DNA of 64,000 nucleotides. Source: Bacteroidales bacterium (GTDB lineage Bacteria > Bacteroidota > Bacteroidia > Bacteroidales > WCHB1-69). Within the stretch, counting starts at the first letter, position 1. Each line of letters starts with the position of its first letter. Position numbers and translations under genes: made by a program. The stretch covers positions 17,723-81,722 of the forward strand of contig JAFXTE010000020.1 in the NCBI GenBank assembly GCA_017525245.1. The letters are read 5' to 3'. Shown here in pieces: positions 33,970 to 42,070 of the stretch. The notes below the pieces were generated by a model. It was not told the origin of the DNA and did no database searches. It saw only the letters and a list, made by a program, of their open reading frames with translations.

Positions 33970-35274
33970 ATGAATCAACGAATCACAACCCCATACATCA
34001 AAAAAAACGGTCAATTAGAGGAAGTCTCGTTCGAGGAGGCATTCCAATATGTTGGCCAAAAACTCCAAAATCCGGAATCCAACAGCACGTTGGTGATGAG
34101 TTCTGGCAGTTACTCCAATGAAACACTTTACTTGCTCCAACGTCTGGCTCGTACGGCATTGAACACCAATGCGTTGGACTCGTTTGACTACTATCGGCGC
34201 GGCACGGATTTTTTCGCCGACAAGAATGACATTCTGCCGTTCGCCGAGATGTTCTCCTCCGATAAATTCTATTGCGTTTTACCCGATGTAGAGACGTGCC
34301 ATGGCGCGTCTCTACAGACCCCTGAAACGTTAAAGGCCGTTTTCGAGGTTCTGAAACATTGTCCCGACACCCCTCGTTATTGGTTTAATAAACCTGATAC
34401 CCTGAATGTTACGGATTATTACGCCTTTTTCCGCAGTGTCAACTTCTATCTGATTCAGCATCATTTGGAGAAAGGCATTTATGTGGATGTGCTGGGTAAG
34501 AATTATGGTGCCTATAAGCAGTCGCTGATGGCGGATGATTATGAGGAGTTATTGCATAAGAACAACCTCAAAGATGCTGATATACAATTGTTTGTTGAGG
34601 ATTTAATCACGATTCAGGCTCCTGCGTTTATCGTCTGGGAGCAGTGGCTGACGGAGCCGGCCTACCACGAATTGGAAAATATGTGCATGTTGCTGGATGT
34701 GCAGTCTAAGCCGGCATCAGGTTTCTTGACGATTAAAAGCGAACTGAACAGCCAGGGTCTTTTTGACATGGGAATGTTCCCGCATATTGCCCCTGGCGGA
34801 CACAAAATGACGGCACAGCGGCAGGAAAAGATGGTTTCGTTATGGCAAACCAACGTCTGCACGGAATCCGTGGATGTGGCTGCCACCATCGATGGGTCTG
34901 GTTTCCGGAATGTGCTGATATGGAACGCTCTCAATGCGAATGTCTCGCAAGATATTGTCAATCAGATTGATAATTCGGATTTTGCCATGTTGCAGACCGC
35001 TTATTTGCCCGAAAATGCGAATATGTACGATGTGATTCTGCCCGCAAATCTGCCTGAAGAGATTTCCGGCACTTATACGGACACAGCGAAGGTTCCGCAC
35101 AATTTTATCACAGAAGCTGATCATATTTTGGAATACAATAATTTACAACAGATTGTAAAAATTGCCGAACTGTTGGGGCACCCATTTCCCTCCAACAAAG
35201 ATGACATTTTTTTAGAATATATCTCTTTCATGGAAGCTGGTTGTCACAGCAGCGAACGCCATTTCTTCAAATAA
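33970..35274 (+). CDS. Molybdopterin-oxidoreductase-like protein lacking cofactor sites, with in-frame palindrome
   Basis: 434 residues. The pattern FEEAFQYVGQKLQ, STLVMSSGSYSNETLYLLQRLARTALNTNALDSF and the later VLIWNALNANVSQDIVNQI and ENANMYDVILPANLPEEISGTYTDT resembles the middle of molybdopterin oxidoreductases (formate-dehydrogenase or NuoG-like). The N-terminal [4Fe-4S] domain and the C-terminal MoCo domain are missing, so it cannot be an ordinary enzyme of that family. A palindromic element is inserted in frame as VETCHGASLQ (V107-Q116). It may be a reduced structural paralogue or a decaying gene that stays open. Confidence 0.65.
   Translation: MNQRITTPYIKKNGQLEEVSFEEAFQYVGQKLQNPESNSTLVMSSGSYSNETLYLLQRLARTALNTNALDSFDYYRRGTDFFADKNDILPFAEMFSSDKFYCVLPDVETCHGASLQTPETLKAVFEVLKHCPDTPRYWFNKPDTLNVTDYYAFFRSVNFYLIQHHLEKGIYVDVLGKNYGAYKQSLMADDYEELLHKNNLKDADIQLFVEDLITIQAPAFIVWEQWLTEPAYHELENMCMLLDVQSKPASGFLTIKSELNSQGLFDMGMFPHIAPGGHKMTAQRQEKMVSLWQTNVCTESVDVAATIDGSGFRNVLIWNALNANVSQDIVNQIDNSDFAMLQTAYLPENANMYDVILPANLPEEISGTYTDTAKVPHNFITEADHILEYNNLQQIVKIAELLGHPFPSNKDDIFLEYISFMEAGCHSSERHFFK
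34288..34315. repeat. Palindromic element, copy 7 (in frame inside a gene)
   Basis: Starts GTAGAGACGTGCC and ends GGCGCGTCTCTAC. It is translated as VETCHGASLQ without interrupting the 33970-35274 gene. The outer nine bases match copies 2, 3 and 9. Confidence 0.85.
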
Positions 35275-35379
35275 TTGAAATTTTGGCAAATTTTTTGCTA
35301 TACGATTCAGGCGGTTCGAATAAAACGTTCGGCACCGCAGTTTATTTGTGCTTGTAAGTAATTGAAAATTAAACATATT

Positions 35380-36009
35380 ATGGAAGAAAATCAAGAGAAT
35401 AAGGATCAAGAACAGAATGTTCAGGAACCTGAAATAAAAGAAGAAGTTCAGGAAAACACTGACAATTTGACGGATAAAGAGGCAGATACTGACAAAAATA
35501 AAAAAAGTTTTTTCACCAAAAAGAAAGACAAAGAAAAACAGAAAATTCAGGATTTGGAGAAGGAGATTGAGCAACTGAAAACCGAGAAAGCTGAACTCAA
35601 CGACCGTTTTCTGCGTCTTTTCTCCGAATTCGACAACTATAAGAAGCGTGTCAGCAAGGAAAAGTTGGATTTGATTGCAACGGCTTCTGAAAAGGTGCTG
35701 GTGAGCCTGCTACCCGTCGTTGATGATTTTGAGAGAGCCATTGCCGCCAATGAAAAAGCAGACAACATTGACTCAATCAAAGAAGGTTTTAATTTGATTT
35801 ACAATAAGTTGCTTCAAATGATGAAGCGTTTTGATGTGGAAGAGATCCAAGCCAAAGGTGAAGAATTCAATACGGATTTCCACGAAGCAGTCACCCATTT
35901 CCCGGCGCAAAAAGAAGAGGATAAAGGCAAGGTTATTGATGTGACGGAAAAGGGTTACAAACTGAAAGATAAAGTTATCCGCTACGCGAAAGTGGTTGTG
36001 GGTCAGTAA
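35380..36009 (+). CDS. grpE: Nucleotide exchange factor GrpE
   Basis: 209 residues from ATG 35380 (MEENQENKDQEQ); a TTG six codons earlier is less likely. An acidic, unstructured N-terminus is followed by the coiled-coil helix IQDLEKEIEQLKTEKAELNDRFLRLFSEFDNYKKR. A C-terminal beta domain contains GEEFNTDFHEAVTHFPA and GYKLKDKVIRYAKVVV. GrpE makes DnaK release ADP. It is 15 bases upstream of dnaJ; dnaK is not in the window. Confidence 0.93.
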   Translation: MEENQENKDQEQNVQEPEIKEEVQENTDNLTDKEADTDKNKKSFFTKKKDKEKQKIQDLEKEIEQLKTEKAELNDRFLRLFSEFDNYKKRVSKEKLDLIATASEKVLVSLLPVVDDFERAIAANEKADNIDSIKEGFNLIYNKLLQMMKRFDVEEIQAKGEEFNTDFHEAVTHFPAQKEEDKGKVIDVTEKGYKLKDKVIRYAKVVVGQ

Positions 36010-36024
36010 GAAAGGAGATTCTGA

Positions 36025-37185
36025 ATGGAAAAGAGAGATTACTATGAGGTGCTGGGTGTTTCAAAAGATGCTTCAGCAGATGAGATAAAAAAAGCCTACC
36101 GCAAGAAGGCGATGCAGTACCACCCTGACCGCAATCCCGGCGATAAGGAAGCCGAGGAGAAGTTCAAGGAGGCGGCAGAGGCGTATGATGTGCTGAGCAA
36201 TCCCGACAAGAAGGCGCGTTACGACCAATTTGGTCACGCCGGTATGGGTAATCAGGCCAGCGACTTCTCCGGCATGAACTTCAACGACATTTTCAGCCAT
36301 TTTGCCGATATTTTCGGCGGGGGATTCGGTGGTGGATTTAGCGGCTTCAGTGGATTTGGCGGCTTCGGCGGTGGCGGTCAGCAACGTCGCGTGCGCAAAG
36401 GCGGTGACATCCGCATCAAGGTGAAGCTGAATTTGGAGGAGGTGGCCGCACCCATCGAGAAGAAGGTCAAGATCAACAAACAGGTAGTGTGTCCGCACTG
36501 TAACGGTACGGGCGCGAAAGATCCGAACAGCGTCACAACTTGTCCCGACTGTCACGGCAGCGGCCAGGTGGTGCGCCAGCAACGCAGTATGTTCGGTATC
36601 ATCCAGCAGGCATCTGTATGTCCGAAATGCGGTGGCATAGGCGAGGTCATCAAGGATCCGTGTCCGCACTGCCATGGCAATGGCACGGTGTCGGGTGAGG
36701 AAATCATCACCATCAACATTCCTGCTGGTGTGGATAATGGGATGCAGATGACGGTTCCGCATAAGGGACATGCCGCGCAGCGCGGCGGTGTCAACGGCGA
36801 CCTGCTCGTCGTTTTCGAGGTGGCCGACCACGATGTCTTCGAACGTGACGGCAACAATCTGTACCTTAATTATTATATTAGTGTCCCGCAAGCCGCGCTC
36901 GGTGCTTCGGTGGAGATTCCTACGCTTACCGGCAAAGCAAAGATCAAGATTGCCCCGGGCACGCAGAGTGGACAAATCCTTCGTCTGCAGGGGAAAGGAT
37001 TACCGCAGGTCAATTCGCGAATCGTCGGTGACCTCATCGTCAATGTTAACGTGTGGACCCCGAAGTCGCTTACTCGGGAAGAAAAAGCGATGCTGGAACA
37101 GCTAAGCACACACGAGAATTTCGTGCCGAAACCCGGAAAAAACGACAAGAGCGTTTTCAACCGAGTACGGCAATTCTTCCAATAA
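36025..37185 (+). CDS. dnaJ: Chaperone DnaJ
   Basis: 386 residues. The J domain with HPD (YHPDRNPGD) is at about residues 4-68, then a Gly/Phe-rich linker ([20 protein letters not shown]), four zinc-finger repeats ([32 protein letters not shown]) and the C-terminal substrate-binding domains. It delivers unfolded proteins to DnaK. Type I DnaJ in full. It shares an operon with grpE and ends at a long terminator. Confidence 0.96.
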   Translation: MEKRDYYEVLGVSKDASADEIKKAYRKKAMQYHPDRNPGDKEAEEKFKEAAEAYDVLSNPDKKARYDQFGHAGMGNQASDFSGMNFNDIFSHFADIFGGGFGGGFSGFSGFGGFGGGGQQRRVRKGGDIRIKVKLNLEEVAAPIEKKVKINKQVVCPHCNGTGAKDPNSVTTCPDCHGSGQVVRQQRSMFGIIQQASVCPKCGGIGEVIKDPCPHCHGNGTVSGEEIITINIPAGVDNGMQMTVPHKGHAAQRGGVNGDLLVVFEVADHDVFERDGNNLYLNYYISVPQAALGASVEIPTLTGKAKIKIAPGTQSGQILRLQGKGLPQVNSRIVGDLIVNVNVWTPKSLTREEKAMLEQLSTHENFVPKPGKNDKSVFNRVRQFFQ

Positions 37186-37211
37186 TTATTGCGGAAAATG
37201 TTGCGAGAAAT

Positions 37212-37260
37212 GCGGAAAAGTGCGGAAATCTTTAGAAAATTTCCGCACTTTTCCGCTTTT
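37212..37260 (+). terminator. Terminator after dnaJ
   Basis: Perfect 18-bp stem GCGGAAAAGTGCGGAAAT with a 9-base loop, followed by TTTT. It separates dnaJ from the convergent rsmE. The arms are themselves made of repeated GCGGAAA words. Confidence 0.85.
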
Positions 37261-37265
37261 CCGCC

Positions 37266-37976
37266 TTATTTCCGCAATACATTCACAGAAGCCGCCAGAC
37301 ATCCGTACAGTCCTGCCGTTTCGGTGCGCAACCGGCGGTCGCCGAGTTTCACCTCTGTGTAGCCGGATTCGCGCGCAAGGGCAATTTCCTCTTCGCTGAA
37401 GTCTCCTTCGGGACCGATTAACAGTATCATCTCGGAAAATTGTCGCGGCATGTCCACTAACTGTCGCTGGTTGTTTTCATCGCACCACGCGATAAACTTA
37501 TCCGCTTGTGTGTCTGCGTTTTGGTGGATATAATCCGTGAATTTCGTCATCTTGAGCGGCGGCAGCCACGTGGTTTGCGACTGCTTCAGTGCGGCAATGG
37601 CCAACCGTTGCAGACGTTCGAGGTTGAGGTGTGTGCGCTCGGAGTGGTCGCACTGCAGGAACGTGAGCGAGCAGATGCCGATTTCGATGGCCTTCTCCAA
37701 CAACCACTCCATGCGGTCGGCGTTCTTGGTGGGCGCAACGGCGAGATGCAATCCGTTGTGAGTAAGGAGGTTGTCGGTAATATGCTGACGAATCTCCAGC
37801 AGACACTTTTTGGGATGTGCTTCAGCGACCACGGCTTCCGCCAAGTGTCCGCAGCCGTCGGTGACGCACACCACATCGCCCTCGCGGTGGCGCATTACGC
37901 GTACGCAATGTTCTGATTCTTCGTTGCTTAACGTGACGAAGGGTTGGGATATATCGGGGGAGTAGAAGTAATGCAT
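37266..37976 (-). CDS. rsmE: 16S rRNA m3U1498 methyltransferase
   Basis: 236 residues from ATG 37976 (MHYFYSPDI); an open frame extends 12 codons further but would overlap the stop of the upstream ATPase gene. It methylates U1498 of 16S rRNA with SAM. The SPOUT motifs are LIGPEGDFSEEEI (usual GPEGG, here GD), LARESGYTEVKLGDRRLRTETA and a PUA-like N-terminal domain with LSNEESEHCVRVMRHREGD. The upstream ATPase gene ends 11 bases before, so it may be read from that promoter. Confidence 0.9.
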   Translation of the reverse strand: MHYFYSPDISQPFVTLSNEESEHCVRVMRHREGDVVCVTDGCGHLAEAVVAEAHPKKCLLEIRQHITDNLLTHNGLHLAVAPTKNADRMEWLLEKAIEIGICSLTFLQCDHSERTHLNLERLQRLAIAALKQSQTTWLPPLKMTKFTDYIHQNADTQADKFIAWCDENNQRQLVDMPRQFSEMILLIGPEGDFSEEEIALARESGYTEVKLGDRRLRTETAGLYGCLAASVNVLRK

Positions 37977-37987
37977 AAAAGTGGTAT

Positions 37988-39418
37988 TTACATAAATAAA
38001 TCGTTCAGGCAAACTTCGTTTTGGATATTGCCTGAATATGCGTTATGTGCTAAGCCATCGGTTGTCACGAATACCGTGTGAAGGGCTTTTTTTGTCTTTG
38101 AAACTTCTGCAAAAATGCTTTTCCGACGACTTAATTTTTCCTGATAGGCTTCAGTAATGGTGAATTTGTAGTTTGAATATTTTATCTCGCAAAGGTCTAT
38201 GATGCCGTCACTTCGATCTATAAGCAGGTCTATTTGCACTCCTTCGCTGGCTGTTGCAGAAGGATTATTCTTTGGATTATAACGCCAAGCGTACTCGTTG
38301 GTTAATACGCCGCTGATTCCGAGTTTTTGTTTGATTTGGTCAATATGCCATAAACAAGTACGTTCGAAAGCACGTCCACACCAGTTGTTGTACTGCGGCT
38401 TGCCTTCCATGGCTTGCCAGAAGTTCTTGCCATGACGCTTGCCCTGAATGAACTCATAATAAAATAGGGTATAGTGATCAATAAGTTGGAATATTTCATC
38501 CTTCACCTGTTTGCCTAACATGGAATAGCCACGGATGAATCCGCACCACTCGAGTTCCTTCAATATTTCAGACAAAGCACCATTGTCGTCCAATTTCCCT
38601 TTCTCAATGATTTCCAACCGGGTCATTCCTTCTTTTTTTTCAGCTAACAAGCTAATAATCTTGATGTAAGGATCTGGTTTCTTGAAAAGTGAGGCGTAAA
38701 GCATGCTGAATTCGTCGTGCATGTCGCCATCTTCTGAAAAAATAAGGCGATCTATTTCTTGTGAGAGGCTGGCGCCTTTATTCAGCAGACTCCAATAATA
38801 CGGGATACCACCGAGTATCATATATCCATTCAGGATTTGCTTTCGAGTCATCTCAATTCCGCGCGACTCCATCATTTCTTCGCATAGGCGAAGTGAAAAG
38901 GGTTTTAGTGCAATACGGTGGGTGAGTCGGTTATGTAGTCCACCTTTGTTTTTGATTATCTTTTTCACCATCCAAGATGTGGCACTACCACAGACCACAA
39001 AGACGATGTCTTTTCTGGCTGAAGCCCATCCGTTCCAAAAAGATTCAAGTTCGGAAAGAAAACCGGAACGCGGTGCATCCATCCAAGGTAGCTCGTCAAG
39101 GAATATAACTTTTTTACCTTCGGGTTGTAGCGAAATGAAACGCTTGAGTTCAGAAAAGGCAGTCATCCAATTGGTTAATACGGGTGGTAAGTCTGTCAAT
39201 CCATGTTCTTTTAATGCCATGCGAAAGCGTGCCAGTTGTTTTTTTGTATGAGTTTTAGCTGCTCCTGTGAACTGGAATGTAAAATGATAGTCATACGACT
39301 CGCGTATCAGAAATGTCTTCCCGACACGGCGACGACCATACACAGCGATAAACTGAGAATACTCATCTGTAAGTGCTTCTTTTAGAATTTGTTGCTCTTT
39401 TTCTCTTCCTATTAGCAT
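37988..39418 (-). CDS. Archaeal-type AAA ATPase with C-terminal nuclease-like domain (DUF234 type), copy 1
   Basis: 476 residues. Walker A GRRRVGKT (28-35), Walker B KKVIFLDELPWMD, and the family blocks VVCGSATSWMVKKIIKNKGGLHNRLTHRI and MILGGIPYYWSLL. The C-terminal part has DLLIDRSDGIIDLCEIKYS, the D...ExK core of a PD-(D/E)XK-like domain. These stand-alone ATPases are abundant in Bacteroidota and their role is unknown; a defence or mobile-gene function is suspected. A paralogue is at 60050-61450. A TATCTTTG box lies upstream, next to a long inverted repeat (39451-39505). Confidence 0.85.
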   Translation of the reverse strand: MLIGREKEQQILKEALTDEYSQFIAVYGRRRVGKTFLIRESYDYHFTFQFTGAAKTHTKKQLARFRMALKEHGLTDLPPVLTNWMTAFSELKRFISLQPEGKKVIFLDELPWMDAPRSGFLSELESFWNGWASARKDIVFVVCGSATSWMVKKIIKNKGGLHNRLTHRIALKPFSLRLCEEMMESRGIEMTRKQILNGYMILGGIPYYWSLLNKGASLSQEIDRLIFSEDGDMHDEFSMLYASLFKKPDPYIKIISLLAEKKEGMTRLEIIEKGKLDDNGALSEILKELEWCGFIRGYSMLGKQVKDEIFQLIDHYTLFYYEFIQGKRHGKNFWQAMEGKPQYNNWCGRAFERTCLWHIDQIKQKLGISGVLTNEYAWRYNPKNNPSATASEGVQIDLLIDRSDGIIDLCEIKYSNYKFTITEAYQEKLSRRKSIFAEVSKTKKALHTVFVTTDGLAHNAYSGNIQNEVCLNDLFM

Positions 39419-39434
39419 AACCTGAATTTTTTTG

Positions 39435-39442
39435 CAAAGATA
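39435..39442 (-). promoter_or_regulatory. -7 box for the first archaeal-type ATPase
   Basis: The minus strand reads TATCTTTG, 16 bases before the ATG. It lies immediately downstream (in the direction of transcription) of the inverted repeat at 39451-39505. Confidence 0.6.
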
Positions 39443-39450
39443 GAAAAAAT

Positions 39451-39505
39451 AACCATAAACCAGCGGAATCTAAAAAACAATTATAGATTCCGCTGGTTTA
39501 CGGTT
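39451..39505. repeat. Inverted repeat covering the ATPase promoter region
   Basis: Arm AACC-A-TAAACCAGCGGAATCTA (39451-39472) pairs with TAGATTCCGCTGGTTTA-C-GGTT (39484-39505), 21 pairs with one mismatch and an 11-base loop. It sits where the -33 element would be, so it could be an operator. Confidence 0.75.
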
Positions 39506-39507
39506 AC

Positions 39508-39535
39508 AGCAGAGACGATGCATGCACGTCTCTAC
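39508..39535. repeat. Palindromic element, copy 8 (diverged)
   Basis: AGAGACG and CGTCTCT arms around ATGCATGCA. The core 7-bp arms are kept, while the inner stem is not complementary throughout. Confidence 0.55.
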
Positions 39536-39573
39536 TGTTACCTCTTCACAAACTTCACTATCTTACTGGTTAA

Positions 39574-41457
39574 TCATCCCTCCTTTTCCGACAGTTCCAT
39601 CCACCGCTCGGTCTTCTCATCTAACAGCTGGTTGAGTTCGTTGTAGCGTTTGCCCCACTCGGCGAAGTCTTCGGGCGTGCCTTTGCCCATCGCCATTTTC
39701 TCTTCGAGAATCTTCTTCTCGATTTCCATGTTGGCGATGTCGGTCTCCAAGGATTCTAACTCGCGTTTTTCTTTGTAAGTCAGCTTGTTGGGTTGTGGTG
39801 TGCGTTGGGGTTTCACCGGCTCGGGACGAGCGGCCTTCTCAATCCGTTTCTGAATGCGCCGTTCCTTCTCACGCTGCTGCCGGTAGTCTTCGTAGTTGCC
39901 CCAGCAGTCGCGGATGACGCCGTCGCCCTCGAACACGAAGAGGTGATCGACTAACTTGTTCATCAGCCAGCGGTCGTGGGAGACGATGAGCAGACATCCC
40001 TCGAAGTTGCCGAGGAAGTCCTCCAGCAGGTTCAGCGTGTCGATGTCGAAGTCGTTGGTGGGCTCGTCGAGGATGAGGAAGTTGGGGTTTTTGAGCAACG
40101 TGATGAGCAGGTGCAGCTTCCGTTTCTCGCCGCCGCTGAGGTCGTCGTAGTAGGTGTACTGCAGACTGTATGGAAACCCGAAGTGATTCAGGAAATTGCT
40201 GGCACTCATATAGTTGCCGTTTTCCATTCTGATGACTTCGGCGTGCTCCTTCACCAACTCCAGCACGATTTTGTTACCGGCGTATTCCATCCCGTTCTGC
40301 GAGAAGTAACCGAACTTGATGGTTTGTCCGGGGGTGATTTTGCCGCCGTCGGGAATCACCTCGCCCATGATCATCTTCAGGAAGGTGCTCTTGCCGGAGC
40401 CGTTCTTGCCCACGATGCCGCACTTTTCCCCTTTCTTGAAGATGTAAGAGAAGTCCTTGACGATGGTCTGGTCGGGATAGGCGAAATCCAGATGACTGAT
40501 TTCCAATATTTTGTGTCCAATTCGCTCGGCCTGCACTTTGAAGCCCTCAGAGGCGGCCTCGCTGCGTACGCTCACCGCTTCCTGCAGTTTCTCGAAGTTG
40601 TTGATGCGAGCGCGGGCTTTGGAGGTGCGGGCCTGCGGGGAAGTATGTACCCACGCGAGCTCTTTTCGGTAAAGCTGCCGCAGCTTCTCCTGCTCGGCGG
40701 CGGCGTTGGCCAACCGCTCGGCCTTCTTCTCCAAGAAATAGTCGTACTTACCCCGGTAATGGTACAAGTTGCCGTTGGAAAGTTCGAAAATGTCGTTGCA
40801 GACGCGGTCGAGGAAGGAACGGTCGTGGGTGACCATCAGCAGGGTGATATTGGCGGTGGAGAGGTAGTTCTCCAACCATTCGGTCATCTCGATGTCGAGA
40901 TGGTTGGTGGGCTCGTCGAGGATGAGCAGGTCGGTGTCGGCGATGAGCGTTTTGGCGAGCGCGGCCTTCTTCCGCTGACCACCGGAGAGCTCGCCAACGT
41001 TCTTCAGCACGTCGTTAATGCCGAATTTGGAGAGAATCTCCTTCACCTTCGATTCGTAGTCCCAAGCTTGCAGCCGGTCTAGGTCGGAGATGGCCTTCTC
41101 CATACGCTCCTGCGGCACCTCATGGCCGCTTTCCATCAGAGTTACGCAGGTTTCATACTCTTTAATCGCTTCGAATACAGGGGTTTGCGTATCGAAAAGA
41201 GTGTCCAACACCGAGCTGTCGTCGTTGAAGTCGTCCCGTTGCGGCAAATACGACACCACAATATCATTGCGGATGATGACCTGCCCCTCGTCGGGGGTGT
41301 CGAATCCGGCAATGATATTGAGGAGCGTGCTTTTCCCCGTGCCGTTGCGGGCGATGAGGGCGCTTTTCTGCCCCTTCTCCAGCCCAAACGTAATCTGGTG
41401 GAAGAGTTCCTTCTCGCCCACGGACTTGGAGACTTTATCGACGGTGAGATAGTTCAT
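39574..41457 (-). CDS. ABC-F ATPase (Uup-type)
   Basis: 627 residues with two ABC domains and no membrane part. First Walker A ARNGTGKST (about 36-44), signature LSGGQRKKAALAK and LLILDEPTNHLD. Second Walker A GKNGSGKST, signature LSGGEKRKLHLL and FLILDEPTNDFD. The linker and the C-terminal coiled coil (NKLTYKEKRELESLETDIANMEIEKKILEEKMAMG) match Uup, a ribosome-associated ABC-F protein also linked to DNA repair. A note: the first domain has ARNGTGKS where GxNGxGKS is usual. Confidence 0.9.
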   Translation of the reverse strand: MNYLTVDKVSKSVGEKELFHQITFGLEKGQKSALIARNGTGKSTLLNIIAGFDTPDEGQVIIRNDIVVSYLPQRDDFNDDSSVLDTLFDTQTPVFEAIKEYETCVTLMESGHEVPQERMEKAISDLDRLQAWDYESKVKEILSKFGINDVLKNVGELSGGQRKKAALAKTLIADTDLLILDEPTNHLDIEMTEWLENYLSTANITLLMVTHDRSFLDRVCNDIFELSNGNLYHYRGKYDYFLEKKAERLANAAAEQEKLRQLYRKELAWVHTSPQARTSKARARINNFEKLQEAVSVRSEAASEGFKVQAERIGHKILEISHLDFAYPDQTIVKDFSYIFKKGEKCGIVGKNGSGKSTFLKMIMGEVIPDGGKITPGQTIKFGYFSQNGMEYAGNKIVLELVKEHAEVIRMENGNYMSASNFLNHFGFPYSLQYTYYDDLSGGEKRKLHLLITLLKNPNFLILDEPTNDFDIDTLNLLEDFLGNFEGCLLIVSHDRWLMNKLVDHLFVFEGDGVIRDCWGNYEDYRQQREKERRIQKRIEKAARPEPVKPQRTPQPNKLTYKEKRELESLETDIANMEIEKKILEEKMAMGKGTPEDFAEWGKRYNELNQLLDEKTERWMELSEKEG

Positions 41458-41460
41458 GCT

Positions 41461-41538
41461 GGCTTTTAGCTTTTAGCTTTTGGCCTTTAGCCAATGGCCA
41501 ATAGCTAATAGCTAATAGCCAATAGCTAATAGCCAAAA
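41461..41538. repeat. GCTTTTAGC / GCCAATAGCTAATAGC repeat
   Basis: 78 bases of repeated GCTTTTAGC, then GCCAATAGC and GCTAATAGC words between the ABC-F start and the ridA stop. Related stretches are at 1330, 10690, 13813 and 29417. Confidence 0.7.
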
Positions 41539-41539
41539 A

Positions 41540-41914
41540 CTATTTCGCGGCAATGACCTCAATTTCGACCATCACGCCTTTGGGGAGGTCGCGCACGGCG
41601 AAGGCGGCGCGGGCGGGCGGGTTGGAAGGGAAGCGGGTCGCATAGACCTCGTTCATCGCGCCGAAGTTGGCGATGTCGCTGAGCAGACAGGTGGTTTTCA
41701 CCACGTTGTCGAAGGTATAGCCGGCCTCGTCGAGGATGGCGGCGATGTTCTTCATCACCTGCTCGGTTTGGGCGGTAATGCCCTCAGGCACAGTGCCGTC
41801 GGCGGGATTCACGGGGATTTGACCGGAGATGAACAACATTCCGTTGGCTTCAATAGCTTGGCTGTACGGCCCGATGGCGGCCGGTGCATTGTTGGTATGG
41901 ATTATTTTCTTCAT
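41540..41914 (-). CDS. ridA: RidA family enamine/imine deaminase
   Basis: 124 residues from ATG 41914 (MKKIIHTNNAPAAIGPYSQA). The open frame runs on to 42610 but that part has none of the family and overlaps atpB, so it is rejected. Family blocks are GPYSQAIEANGMLFISGQIPVNP, the arginine and asparagine pocket in VVKTTCLLSDIANFGAMNEVYATRF, and NPPARAAFAVRDLPKGVMVEIEVIA. RidA hydrolyses reactive 2-aminoacrylate-type imines from PLP enzymes. Standard length, stand-alone gene, with a -7 box at 41936-41943. Confidence 0.93.
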   Translation of the reverse strand: MKKIIHTNNAPAAIGPYSQAIEANGMLFISGQIPVNPADGTVPEGITAQTEQVMKNIAAILDEAGYTFDNVVKTTCLLSDIANFGAMNEVYATRFPSNPPARAAFAVRDLPKGVMVEIEVIAAK

Positions 41915-41935
41915 AATGGTAAAAATTTGAAAGCG

Positions 41936-41943
41936 CAAAGATA
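41936..41943 (-). promoter_or_regulatory. -7 box for ridA
   Basis: The minus strand reads TATCTTTG, 22 bases before the ATG. This supports the short start. Confidence 0.65.
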
Positions 41944-42070
41944 GCATTTTTGTGGAGTGGATTTTTTCATCAACAAAAAAAAGCGAATAAACCGAAAAAT
42001 CGTATATTGCACGGCTTTTTAAATTAAGCGGTAGAAGGTTTTGAATTAAGATATAACTAGTTATAAATGT

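Noticed and set aside
33648-33970. Three overlapping minus-strand open frames of 66-103 codons through the tandem array
   Set aside because: They are made only of the 38-bp repeat read in three frames, have no start signal or family features, and follow from the absence of stops in the unit.
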